Shown: one piece after another, positions 44,430-54,048 of the stretch | Numbering within the stretch: position 1 is the first letter of the stretch | Layout of the letters: each line of letters starts with the position of its first letter | Assembly: GCA_037974335.1 (NCBI GenBank) | Contig: CM075760.1 | Coordinates: forward strand, 56,352,890-56,416,889 | Reading direction: 5' to 3' | DNA from: Prionace glauca | Taxonomy: Eukaryota > Chordata > Chondrichthyes > Carcharhiniformes > Carcharhinidae | Length of the DNA: 64,000 bases | Notes under the pieces: model-generated | Database searches by the model: none | Told to the model about the DNA's origin: nothing | What the model saw: only the letters and a program-made list of their open reading frames with translations | Position numbers and translations under genes: made by a program

Positions 44430-44960
44430 CGCCCGCGTTGCCAGGGGAGACGGCCAGCGGCCATGTTGCGTTGCCAGGGGAGACGGCCAGCCGCCATCTT
44501 GCGTTGCCAGGGGAGAAGTCCAGCCGCCATCTTGCGTTGCCAGGGCAGACGGCGTCCCGCGCGCTGCACTCTGGTTGAAATACTCTCCCCCACATGCGCC
44601 CAGGGAGTTCCATTTTAATCTTTTAATTATTCACATTTCAGACTTTCGGCTCCTTCTCCATTCGGGAAAATCGTTTCTGTTTTTATTGCGTCTGTTTTTC
44701 AATCACCCCCGCGCGGTGCGCTCTGGGAAAATACTGTAGCGCATGCGCGGTTCCGCCACCTGCCGCTTTATAAAAATATGTATTTTATTTAATTTTAATT
44801 CCGCTCCCGGCGGGATTTCCGGGTGGGAATTTCTCTCATTTTCTACCTTTCTGAACCGCCGCCGAGGGGCTGACAGTGACGTCACGGCAATATGGCGGCT
44901 GGCCCCGCCTCTCTTCAAGTCCCGGATGTTCCACTAACGAGCAGCGGCTGGGCCGGTGTG
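44430..44960. promoter_or_regulatory. CpG-rich promoter inside the V cluster
   Basis: CpG-dense block with a 33-bp array (44435-44562), an NRF1-type GCGCATGCGC near 44738-44747, and a YY1-type ATATGGCGGC near 44891. The gene it drives is unknown. A donor-like AAGAG|GTGACA near 44968 would suit + strand transcription, but no coding exon was found. Confidence 0.55.
44435..44562. repeat. 33-bp tandem array with YY1-type motifs, four units
   Basis: Units start at 44435, 44468, 44501 and 44534 with GCGTTGCCAGGGGAGACGGC, and units two and three end in GCCGCCATCTT (YY1-type, antisense AAGATGGCGGC). Unit one has GCGGCCATGTT; unit four is partial. Confidence 0.9.
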
Positions 44961-45004
44961 GGCAAGAGGTGACACTGGGCGGAGCAGCGCCTGGGCGTAT
45001 TACA

Positions 45005-45018
45005 GCGACCCCTGGTGG
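45005..45018 (-). promoter_or_regulatory. Strong CTCF-like motif at the CpG island edge
   Basis: Minus strand CCACCAGGGGTCGC differs from the CTCF core CCACCAGGGGGCGC at one base. Confidence 0.6.
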
Positions 45019-45315
45019 CCAGGAAGGGAAATAGCAGCAGGACAGTCTCTGCCCAAAGGCTTCCCCAGTTCAGAGACACTGGGAACTTCTTCAACTGGAA
45101 ACTTCAGCTTCTCACATTCACCCCCTGTGTTCAATCAATGTTTAATAGACAAGCTCTATAGTGAAATCAGAAACAACTTGGTCACATTAAAGGGGATGGG
45201 AATCTGAACCATTCTGCTCATAAAGCTCTGCTTGCCTTGGAATTTCAATTGAAATGTTCAAGATGAGAATTTATAGATGTAAGTCATGTTGCATGTGGAA
45301 CGCAAATGGATCCAC

Positions 45316-45755
45316 TCTGTGCTACACATCTTTGCCATAAAATATATCCTATCCTGCGCTTCGCTCAGTGCGAGGGGTAAGGATTGAGTGGTCAGGGAAT
45401 GGATTGATCTCAACATCGAAAAATGATCAGGATCTCGCTGGTCTCAGTACTGAACGCTGTTGGGATTAGGCACAATTCCCCCATGGAATGAGAGAGAATA
45501 AATTGGGCTCTGGTTGAAACGCCTCTGATACCAGTGAATAACTTTGGCAAACACCACACTTCAAACAGACAGACCGAGAGCAGTTTCCAATTACAGGAAC
45601 TGAAGGCGAGGAACTGATCTCGTTAGAAAGAACAGAATAATAATTGGTGGAAGCTTTATTTAATCGCCACAACCACCTTCCCTTTCCAGGAGCTGAACTG
45701 TGAATATATTTTTGTTGTGCTGTGTGATTTCTTTCTGAGATTATTACAGGTATCG
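45316..45755 (+). pseudogene. Orphan leader intron of a V4-type gene
   Basis: This 440-base stretch matches the reverse complement of 37300-37740, which is the V4 leader intron: CTGTGCTACACATCTTTGCC, CCTGCGCTTCGCTCAGTG, GGATTAGGCACAATTCCCCC, CACTTCAAACAGACAGACCG and AATATATTTTTGTTGTGCT. No leader exon before it or V exon after it is visible. Confidence 0.8.
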
Positions 45756-46065
45756 CAGGTAGAAAAAAAAGTTCATTTTTAAACATCTATTCTCAAGATA
45801 CCAATCTTACCCCCACATAATCATCTATGTAATTTATATAAATGACGAAGAATGGGGGAGCCGGCATAGGTTCTTTTGAAACGCCATTGAACGCTGGCTT
45901 CCAGCCCCAAAGGCAGCCTCCTGCCATCACCCTCTTTCTCCTATCACCCATGTTAGTTTCCCGGGCCCCATGAACGTGTCTTGTTTATACCATATATTCA
46001 TTTGGGGTGTTTGAATTGAAATGCCCTTCACCAAATTAATCATCTGCGTTGAGAAATTAAAGAAA

Positions 46066-46136
46066 GGCTCTACCGAGATTTGAACTCGGATCGCTGGATT
46101 CAAAGTCCAGAGTGCTCACCATTACACCACAGAACC
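46066..46136 (-). tRNA. tRNA-Gln (TTG)
   Basis: Minus strand begins GGTTCTGTGGTGTAATGGTG and ends TAGAGCC. Anticodon stem CTGGA/TCCAG with loop CTTTGAA gives anticodon TTG. T-arm CGAGTTCAAATCTCG with a perfect B box. The acceptor stem pairs throughout with two G-T pairs. It looks functional. Confidence 0.92.
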
Positions 46137-46434
46137 GAACACGCCACAGAACCCTGCAAGTGATCATGCAATACTTCTGCCAGTTTGAATCAGTCCCATT
46201 CCGCAATCGTGTCAATTACCCACAACAATTCATATTTAAAGTGTCTATGCTGGTTCCCCCATAATACTGAGTACACTACCTCCTACTGCATTAAGTTTCA
46301 TTGTAGCTCATCACATTCAAAGAGAATTATTGGCATCCTCCTATATAAACCTTACTGTAGTAAAGCCGCGGAACAACACCAGCTTATCACAACTCTCAAG
46401 TACTATTAAACTTCATAACTGAATGCGAATCTTA

Positions 46435-46665
46435 AACCCAAATCTGGAAATTATGTGTGTAAGTGGAAAAAGTAAAATCTACTCCACTATTAGCCAGGTT
46501 TGCGTTGAGTTGAAAATGTCATGTTCAGATCGTCAAGAACAGTAAAAGGACATTGATAGGTTGCAAAACTCTGACGATGGAGATGATGATACGGGGTAAA
46601 ATCTGGCTAATAATGGAGTAGATTTTATTTTTTCCACTCACACAAATATATCCCAATTTGGGTTC
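46435..46665. repeat. Imperfect palindrome of the tRNA-linked repeat
   Basis: 46435-46505 (AACCCAAATCTGG to TTAGCCAGG) is the near reverse complement of about 46592-46665 (CTGGCTAATAATGGAGTAGA to CAATTTGGGTT), with roughly 90 bases between. Confidence 0.75.
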
Positions 46666-46790
46666 AAATCTGGTGCTAAATGATTTTTTAAAAACTGTCC
46701 ACTGAATTAAGCACAAAACTGTCCGACTTCCAAAGGAGTGGAGGCACTTTTCATTCAGAAAATAGAGATTGAGATATTAACAAAGCAAGA
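46590..46790 (+). repeat. tRNA-linked repeat, copy 2
   Basis: GGTAAAATCTGGCTAATAAT to GAGGCACTTTTCATTCAGAA, aligned with 24050-24245; tRNA-Lys follows 70 bases later. Confidence 0.7.
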
Positions 46791-46864
46791 TTGTGAACGA
46801 CTCATTTTAAGCGGTGACATTCTGGAGAAATGGAATTCTCCCAATAAAGTTTTAAGAAGAATGG

Positions 46865-46937
46865 CGCCCAACGTGGGGCTCGAACCCACGACCCTGAGAT
46901 TAAGAGTCTCATGCTCTACCGACTGAGCTAGTCGGGC
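46865..46937 (-). tRNA. tRNA-Lys (CTT)
   Basis: Minus strand begins GCCCGACTAGCTCAGTCGG and ends GTTGGGCG; 73 bases. Anticodon loop ACTCTTAAT gives CTT. T-arm GTGGGTTCGAGCCCCAC is perfect. The three bases behind it happen to be CCA. Confidence 0.95.
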
Positions 46938-47429
46938 ACATTGCATCAATGCTACTTCAAGTCCTAAAATAGGCAGTCAGCAAATGTGCATTTCCAAATG
47001 GCATCTCGTTATTCTGATTTCAAAGTGTAAAATGGACTCGATCTACAAAATCGCTAATGCATTCCTGTCAATCATCACTAACATCATTCACATCTTCCGC
47101 TTCTTTGCCGCAGCTCCTTCTAAGCATAACAGACTTCTCTTACATCTTTCAAATTAATTATTTTTATCGGAAACATTTTGACATGACCTTCTGAACTAAT
47201 GTGAATCAGGTTTGTGTTGGAAAAACCAGCTTATTCACATTGGTGAGCTGAGTCACTTTGGCAAACACAGAGAGTGGGAGAGGCCTCAGAAGAAACAAGC
47301 CCGCCTCAAAGAGCAAACCAGTTGGAAATTTGGCAGAGGCCGAATCACCACAGATACTAGAACCTGAAATTATAAGATCATCCAGCCACACTGACTCATT
47401 CACATCACCATAATCATTGCCTTGACCGC

Positions 47430-47820
47430 ACTGATTAGAATATGGGGAAATAAGGTCATAAGTGGGCCAATTGGCCCCTCGAGCATTCTCAGCTGCTGAG
47501 TAAGAATGTCCTCAAGTTTTAAACTGTTCTGTTTACTTTTCTGTAGCATCTTAATCTGGTGAATATACAAATAAGGTGAATATCCCTGGAGGATGATGGT
47601 TTAAATCTGAAACGTTAACTCTGTTTTTCTCCAGACTTGTTGAGTTGATCCAGCATTTCCTGTTTTTATTTCAGATTTCCAATATCACACTGTTATTCTT
47701 TTATTATCTGATGAATAAATAACAACATTTGTTCATCTGGGACTATGGTGACTTTATTTGCCCTGATCTTATTAAATGGTGGAGCAGGCTGAATGGGATT
47801 TATGACTTTGTCTGATTCTA
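47430..47820. repeat. LINE and dispersed-repeat relics
   Basis: 47440-47490 resembles antisense CR1 tail (GGCCAATTGGCCCCTCGAG). 47570-47680 matches the dispersed repeat also at 22308 (CTGAAACGTTAACTCTG, CCAGCATTTCCTG). 47760-47810 resembles CR1 UTR. 47000-47430 and 47830-48530 hold nothing definite. Confidence 0.5.
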
Positions 47821-48559
47821 TTTATTTTGTTTCCTGGCAACACCAGATATGACGTCAATTGCTTCCTCGGGCAGCGCTGATGACAAGTTTATGTCACTAA
47901 ATTCAGCATGGCAAATAATTGTGGGAAAGTGTGTTCGAATCACACCACTGCCAAATGTTAACTTGTTTTAAAGGTCATGGAATACATTTCGTTGCTCAAA
48001 TGAACAAAACAAAAATGCAATAGAATGTATCATTGCTCATTTTAACAGGAGGAAGTAGCAGGGGCAAGGTGGATACAGATTGATGTGGACAAGAGACAGG
48101 TTTGTGGAACTAGTTTAATTTCTCCTCCAGGAGGCCGAATTTGCTTCCAGTCGGGCGATCACCGTGTATCCTTAATGTACTGATTATCATGCCCATCTCC
48201 AAATGCTTTGAGTTTCGAAGCCATTCGGATTTCAGGATTTGCCACCAACATTAACTGACCTTTGGAGAATTTTCTGCATCATCTGATTCTAAACTTAGGA
48301 ATCACTCGGCAAAAATTCTCCAGAAGGAAGAGCGACATCTAGTTTCTTCTTGAAAACACACAACGTTTTGGCCTCAACTACTTTCCTGTGGTAGTGAATT
48401 TCATGACTTCGCTACTCTCTGGGTGAAGAAATCTCTGCTCACCTCAGTCCCAAAAGGTTTAAACCTAACCTTCAAACTGCCACTCTTAGTTCTGGACTCC
48501 CCCATTACCGGGAAAATTCTTTCTGGATCTATTCTGTCTAATCCTCGAGAGGGAGCACA

Positions 48560-49310
48560 GCAAAATTTAACAGGCTGATTTCTGGGATGGTAGATTTGTC
48601 ATATGAAGCGTGACTAAATCGGTTAGGATTGTATTCACCGGAGTTTCGAAGGCTGAGAGGGGATATGATAAAGTCTTTTAAAATCCTAACAGAGTTAAGC
48701 AGTGAAGATTCAGAAAGAATGTTCCGAGTGATGGCGGAGTCCAGAACTTGGCATGGTAGCAAAGTAGTTAGCACTGTCTGTGTGGAGTTAGCACATTCTC
48801 CTCGTGTCTGCGTGGGTTTCCTGCGGGTGCTCCGGTTTTCTCCCACAGTCCAAAGATATGTGGGTTAGGTTGATTGGCCATGCTAAAAAATTGCCCTTAG
48901 CGTCCTGAGATGCGCAGTTAAAGGGATTAGTGGGTAAATATTGGGGATATGGGGGCAGGGCCTGGGTGGGATTGTCGTCGGTGCAGACTCGATGGGCCGA
49001 ATGGCCTTTTTCAGAACTGTAGGGTTTTTATAATTCTAACTAGGGGTCATAGTTTGAAGAAAGAGGGGTTAGCCTATTAGAACTGAAATGGGAAGAAATT
49101 TCTTCAGCCGAAGGGTGGTGAATGTATAGAATTCACTACCACTATTTGAGACTAAAACGTTTTCCGATTTCAAGAAGAAAATAGATCTAGCTCTTGGGAC
49201 TGAAGGGATCAAAGCATATGAGAGGAAAGAGGAATCAGGATATTAAATTTGATTATCAACCATGTTCAAATGAATGGCGGAGCAGGCTCGATGGGCTGAA
49301 TGGCGTATTC
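48560..49310 (+). mobile_element. CR1 LINE relic interrupted by a SINE
   Basis: CR1 C-terminus (AATCGGTTAGGATTGTATTC, GGCTGAGAGGGGATATGATA) runs to 48750, then resumes at 49040 (AACTAGGGGTCATAGTTTG) to the 3' UTR near 49300 (AATGGCGGAGCAGGCTCGAT). Confidence 0.75.
48752..49040 (+). mobile_element. Elasmobranch SINE inside the CR1 relic
   Basis: Head GGCATGGTAGCAAAGTAGTT, body CACATTCTCCTCGTGTCTGC and CTCCCACAGTCCAAAGATAT, tail GATGGGCCGAATGGCC and AACTGTAGGGTTTTTAT. The box-B region is deleted. Confidence 0.85.
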
Positions 49311-49489
49311 CTGCTTCTATGTGTCTATGTAATCCTCCTGGAATTTTATTAGTTTCTGTGAGATCTCGTCTCACTGTTTTGAACCCTTTAAATAGAATTC
49401 TAACTGATTCATTCTCTACTGAAATGACAAAACTAACATCCCAAGAAACAGCCTGGTAAACCTTCTCTGCAATCCCTCTGAAGCAAGGA

Positions 49490-49690
49490 CATCCTTTCTC
49501 GGATGAGGACGTCAAAGCTACACACAATACTCCAGGTGTGGCCCCAACAATGCCCGATAGAATTGCATCAAAACATCCCTATTCCTGTACTCAAACCCTC
49601 TTGCTATGAAGGTTAGCAAATCATTTTTCTTCTTTACTGCCTGCTGTAACTGCACATTTACTTGCAGCGACTCACGTACGAGGACATCAG
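49490..49690 (-). mobile_element. CR1 LINE fragment
   Basis: Minus strand reads VQLQQAVKKKNDLLTFIARG and EYRNRDVLMQFYRALLGPHL, a piece of the CR1 region upstream of the C-terminus. It abuts the V relic psi-Vd and may have removed its 5' half. Confidence 0.8.
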
Positions 49691-49699
49691 GTTCTGGCT

Positions 49700-49859
49700 G
49701 AGTATCCATCTCTCACATGCTCTATCACTTTGGGGGGATAAGAAACTTCAAGCCCAAATTTTGAAATCAAAGTTTAGTAAAACTACCAAGATCACTGAAG
49801 TGATGATTAATAAAGTCCTGATCTCCGACACCGCTGTGTATTTCAATGCCATGAGTCCC
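49700..49859 (+). pseudogene. TCR V pseudogene psi-Vd (framework 3 only)
   Basis: KSKFSKTTKITEVMINKVLI and SDTAVYFNAMS match framework 3 of psi-V5; the second Cys is Asn. The rest is missing at the CR1 junction. A weak recombination signal follows. Confidence 0.75.
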
Positions 49860-49898
49860 CACACTGCTGCAGAGATGTCGCGGGTCCCAGTCAAAATT
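49860..49898 (+). other. Weak recombination signal of psi-Vd
   Basis: Heptamer CACACTG (49860-49866), 23-bp spacer, nonamer GTCAAAATT (49890-49898), with several departures from ACAAAAACY. Confidence 0.6.
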
Positions 49899-49924
49899 CC
49901 ACAGCGACAACTCCAGAGACTGAG

Positions 49925-49939
49925 CAGCAGAGGGCGCTC
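49925..49939 (+). promoter_or_regulatory. Strong CTCF-like motif 27 bp behind psi-Vd signal
   Basis: CAGCAGAGGGCGCTC is a near-consensus CTCF core, in the same orientation as the V relic. Confidence 0.6.
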
Positions 49940-50395
49940 TCACACCGGTGAAGAGCAGCAATAATTCACTGAGCGGTGCGAGAGCCAGAGGGATCTTTCT
50001 CAACCTGCAAATAATACAAAACACAATAGATTGTGAGGTTCACTCATAGAACTATATTACTTTATGATTTCAATTCGCAACATATTAAAAATAGATTGCA
50101 CAAGTACATCTGTGGAATCTTAATTGTTTACATGTTAATTGTCCTTGTTCCTTTCAATTTATTTTTCCACTCTTTCCCTTCCTGCCTCTAGTTTCCTTTT
50201 TCACTTGTAATTGCTTTGCTTTTTTTCCAATATTAGTTCAACGATTCAGAACCTGATTTTCTGCTCGGCATCTTAAATCAGTCCGGCAAAACTCCACTGA
50301 GCCACAAAAGGAAGCTGTCAGGCGAGGCCAATGAATAACAAAGATTCTCTCCCTTTCTGTCCACCGCCATTGGAACATTTCTTCGAATAGGCACC

Positions 50396-50640
50396 ATTGG
50401 GTGGCACGTTGCCTCACAGCGCCGGGGCCTCTGGTCACTGCCTATGTGGAGTTTGCACTTTCTCGTCTGGGCTCTCCGGTTTCCCCTTACAGTCCAAAGT
50501 TAGGTTGATCGGCCATACTAAATTGCCCTTTAGTGTTAGGGAAACTAGTAGGGACAAGGCGGACTGGGCCTCGGTGTGATTGCGAAGGATGCAGACTTAA
50601 TGGGCCAAATAGCCTCCTTCTGCATTGTTTGCAATGGTAA
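50396..50640 (+). mobile_element. SINE, partly deleted
   Basis: Head TTGGGTGGCACGTTGCCTCA, TATGTGGAGTTTGCACTTTC, CCTTACAGTCCAAAG, tail GGGCCAAATAGCCTCCTTCT. Confidence 0.75.
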
Positions 50641-51845
50641 TTGAAATGCTTGAACCCAATTTGCTTCAATGTTTTGAAGAAGATAAAGTGGCCAATAATC
50701 ATTACAAAAACACCCGCATTGTAGCAGGATTGGAGCCTGATGTTGATCAGAGGCCAGAGCGATTGAGAGAAGATGTGTCCGATGTGGAAAAGGATATGAA
50801 AATGTGACTGAAAACCCATTGTGAGAGCAGTTTTTTGAATTATTACACTGTAATCATTTCAGCACCGTATTCATTTCTTTTATGAATGGAAGTGACACCG
50901 AAAAGATTTTCCTAGCCGGCTGGTATTGAATTGTAGGTAATGAGGACAAGCTTTATATATCCTCAGGGGACTGTATATCTGCGGTCTGAACTTTGCTCTC
51001 GTGTTTTGAACACACGATTATCGAGTTACTGGAAGTGCTGACATTATTACCTCTTAAACAAATCCCAAACTCCGAGGGTGGTGGCTCATTGAATACACGA
51101 TAACTAATCCGATTGAAGTTAGTAATTTTAAACAGAGGTGCTATTGAGAGACATTACATTAGTGGAAATGTTTATACTTCAAGATTGCTCCACGGAATGT
51201 ACAGTGACAGCCAGTACCTTTGTCCAAAGTGGCAGGTATACTTTTTAAGCATATCGTCACAAACACATGTCCCTTCCTTTGAACTATGTTGGGAAGAATT
51301 CCATAACTGATTATCAGACCCGCTGAAGGGCGGTAGAACCGCTCCTTCCTTCACCAACAAATGTTCGCTTTACCCTTGAATTGGGAGTTTCTGTTCGAAC
51401 GGCAGGGTCGTTGACAATGTGGTGAGTCAATCAACCACTCCGACATAAAATGCAGTAACTGTTCAATATTTGTCTCAGTGTTGCCTGAGGGAAATCTCGC
51501 AGTCATGACTGAGCCACTCTCCCGATGGTGAGGCTTAAACGGACTGATCCTGAATGAACCAAATCCTGGAACAAGCCTGAGTTTGGCGGTCACAATAATC
51601 AGAATCGGGTTTAACTGTCACTATCTGCTGCGTAAAATGGAAATATTCCTTCCGTAAAGCACTGACTGTTCCCCGGCTCTGAGTGTTTCCAATCATTGGT
51701 AGCCAGCTCACCAGCCTGCCTATTCTCAATGTCACTGGGAACATCAGGAAGTGAAGTGAAAACATCCTGAGACTCACAGCAGATTACTGAGGGCGGGGTT
51801 TAGAACATGTCTTCAAAATCCCCAACTCCTCTTCCACAGAGCAGA
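50641..51845. other. No gene recognised upstream of V8
   Basis: Only chance frames are seen. CCAATCATTGG near 51690-51702 could belong to the V8 promoter. Confidence 0.4.
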
Positions 51846-51853
51846 CAGAGACA

Positions 51854-52318
51854 ATGCGGCTGCTCAGCATCTGGGTTGTGTGGGCAATATTTCTGACAGG
51901 TAAATGTGGACCAAACACATTTCAACTTTGTTTTTTTACATTTTTGAAACATGGTGTAAAACAAAATTTTCAACAGTCGCCCGATCAAATTTTTTAATAT
52001 TTATTTTTCAGATCTGATTCATGGAGATTCTGTCACTCAGTCGCCTTCCTCAGATGTTAGGACAGAAGGAGAAGCGGTGACTTTAAATTGTAAATATGAT
52101 ACTAAACAGAGCGACTACTATCTATACTGGTACCGGCAGCACCCAGACTCACAGCCTGAGTTTATATTGTGGAAATACTCGGGAGGCAGTGAAGATAAAG
52201 CGGATTTTGCCAAAAGCCGTTTCTCTGTTGAGCTCCAGACTGAGAATAAATTCACAAGTTTAACTGTCCGGGACCTGAAGCTGGCTGACGCCGCCGTGTA
52301 TTACTGCGCTTTCAGTCT
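51854..52318 (+). CDS. TCR V segment V8 (alpha/delta type, second subgroup)
   Basis: Leader exon 51854-51899 (MRLLSIWVVWAIFLT) ends G|GTAAAT. The V exon 52012-52318 follows TATTTTTCAG; phase 1, 307 nt. The mature part begins DLIHGDSVTQSPSSDVRTEG, with Cys in LNCKYD, Trp in LYWYRQHPDSQP, framework 3 KSRFSVELQTENKFTSLTVR and the end DAAVYYCAF. Open throughout with a good signal. psi-Vb, psi-V9 and V10 are its closest relatives here by motif (GDSVTQ, WYRQ, CAF or CAQ endings). Confidence 0.92.
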
Positions 52319-52357
52319 CACAGTGACAGAAAACAGGCTCAGCCCTGTACAAAAACT
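52319..52357 (+). other. 23-bp-spacer recombination signal of V8
   Basis: Heptamer CACAGTG (52319-52325), 23-bp spacer ending GCCCTGT, nonamer ACAAAAACT (52349-52357). Confidence 0.92.
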
Positions 52358-52569
52358 GTTCTTTTTTTTGCTGCAGAATGCAGTTGCTATCTCTTGTCGC
52401 TTGTGTAAAATCGCGGTCGATGTAGCCACAATGCACAGAGAAAGGAAACGAAAGCAACTTCGAATGAAACTGTTCCCAGGAGCAACTACACAAACAGACT
52501 GCCGATTTCAATCCGACAAACCAATCAGCTCAGTCATATTTGAAGATCCCCGTTCTAATCCCTGCCTTT

Positions 52570-53880
52570 AGTAATTTGTTCCCTGCCCTCGGGATGCTCT
52601 CGCCCCACTTCCGTCTGTGTCTCTGGTTCTTTGTGACCAGTAGGAGGTAATCTCGGGCTGACTTAAAAGAAAAGGGTCTGAGCCCCGCTACAGTCAGTCT
52701 CTTCATAAAGGTATGGCGGCACTTTTAGAGGCTGGGAGAGGAAGAGATGGTCGGGGAATATAATCCTGGTCTGTAGATTACAACAAGAAAAATTTGGATT
52801 AATAGTTCTGACAGGAACCGCGTCAACCTTTTGGAAACGTTCTGAAGCTCAGTGGGCACAAAATGTACTTGGGGTTGGTTTAAAGATCACAGTCACCACT
52901 TTGCGAAATCTATTCAATGTGTACAATTCGGCAATGTATTTTGTTTAATTAAACTGTGTGAGCAGGCCGCGGTCAAAGGCTCCAGAAAACTGGGAGGGGA
53001 TATGGAGAGAGGGTTGTTTAATGTTAGAGTCACGGTAAACACATTGAAAGGAAAAAAGTACAATGAAGTAATGAAATAGATTTATGAAAATTGCTCTCAT
53101 AAAACTGTACTCTGGAGTTAATTAATACCATTCCGCAAATGTTCTTGATGTTGTTTTAGTTTTGAGGCTGCTGGTGACTCAGATTTACGAGGCGGAACTT
53201 TTGATTTTGTTTAGCAATGCGAGCGCTGTTTGGAACTTCCAGTGTGGGATTTTCGTCCTGATTCTGTTACTTCTCTACAGGCTGTGTAGCTCAGAAATGC
53301 CGTATCAGAGAAAACATCTCCGTGATATTTCAAGGGACCGTTTTGTACCTTTTGTGAAAATCAGCAGAGATCTTGTCTTGTACGTTTGGAGACATTTTTC
53401 AGCCCTCAGAAAAGGAGAGAGTCTGGAGAATGTATCCACAAGATAGATCCCATCACTCCGAAAGAGGAGTTAGATGTTAGGCACACTTCAATTGAGCGAT
53501 TGGATGCAACCCTTTAACCCTATTTAATAAACCAACCTTTTTGACATACACTAAATTTGGAAGTTTCACCTATTCACTGTCGCAGTATTTCCCCGCTCTG
53601 TTTGATCTGTCGCTATCACAGGAAAAATCTTAGATCATCTTCCCAATTGATCCCATCTCAAACTCAGTCTGATTAATGACAGTGACTCAAATACTCGGAA
53701 CAGCTTCATCCACATTCAACACTTGCATTTCCTTCTTCAAAGCGACTTCGTCCAGGTCAATTGAACGTAAACATGTCTCTTAGCTCAATTAGGATCAACC
53801 TAGCTGTGTTTACTCGCCTCGCTCTGAACAGCAGAGTGTCTGGTCAATGTCTCGGTTCTCTCTAATCAACAATTGTGTTG
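52570..53880. other. V8 to psi-V9 intergenic, no gene recognised
   Basis: A 94-codon frame at 53162-53446 contains a hydrophobic run (GIFVLILLLLYRLC), but I see no family match, splice context or V motif. It is most likely chance. Confidence 0.4.
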
Positions 53881-53887
53881 AAGTCAA

Positions 53888-53975
53888 TGACGTCAGGCCA
53901 ATCAGATCCAGTGATTTCAGCTCTTCCTGCCGTACGTCCTGTAGGAAGTGACATCAGACCAGCCTCAGCCAATGG
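53888..53975 (+). promoter_or_regulatory. CRE and CCAAT elements of psi-V9
   Basis: A perfect CRE TGACGTCA (53888-53895) with CCAAT at 53898, then TGACATCA (53949-53956) and CAGCCAATGG (53966-53975), 75-160 bp before the ATG. The second pair matches V7. Confidence 0.5.
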
Positions 53976-54048
53976 TCTCAGCCTTATCTTGTTCGATATT
54001 CCGAGCTTTGGGAGACACAAGAGTCCCTGGAATCCAGGAACAGCAGCA

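Noticed and set aside
44188-44739. Overlapping frames on both strands in the CpG block
   Set aside because: They arise from the 33-bp array and high GC; no splice or homology support.
53162-53446. 94-codon frame with a hydrophobic segment
   Set aside because: No family match, no splice or signal context, ordinary AT-rich surroundings; chance is the simplest reading.
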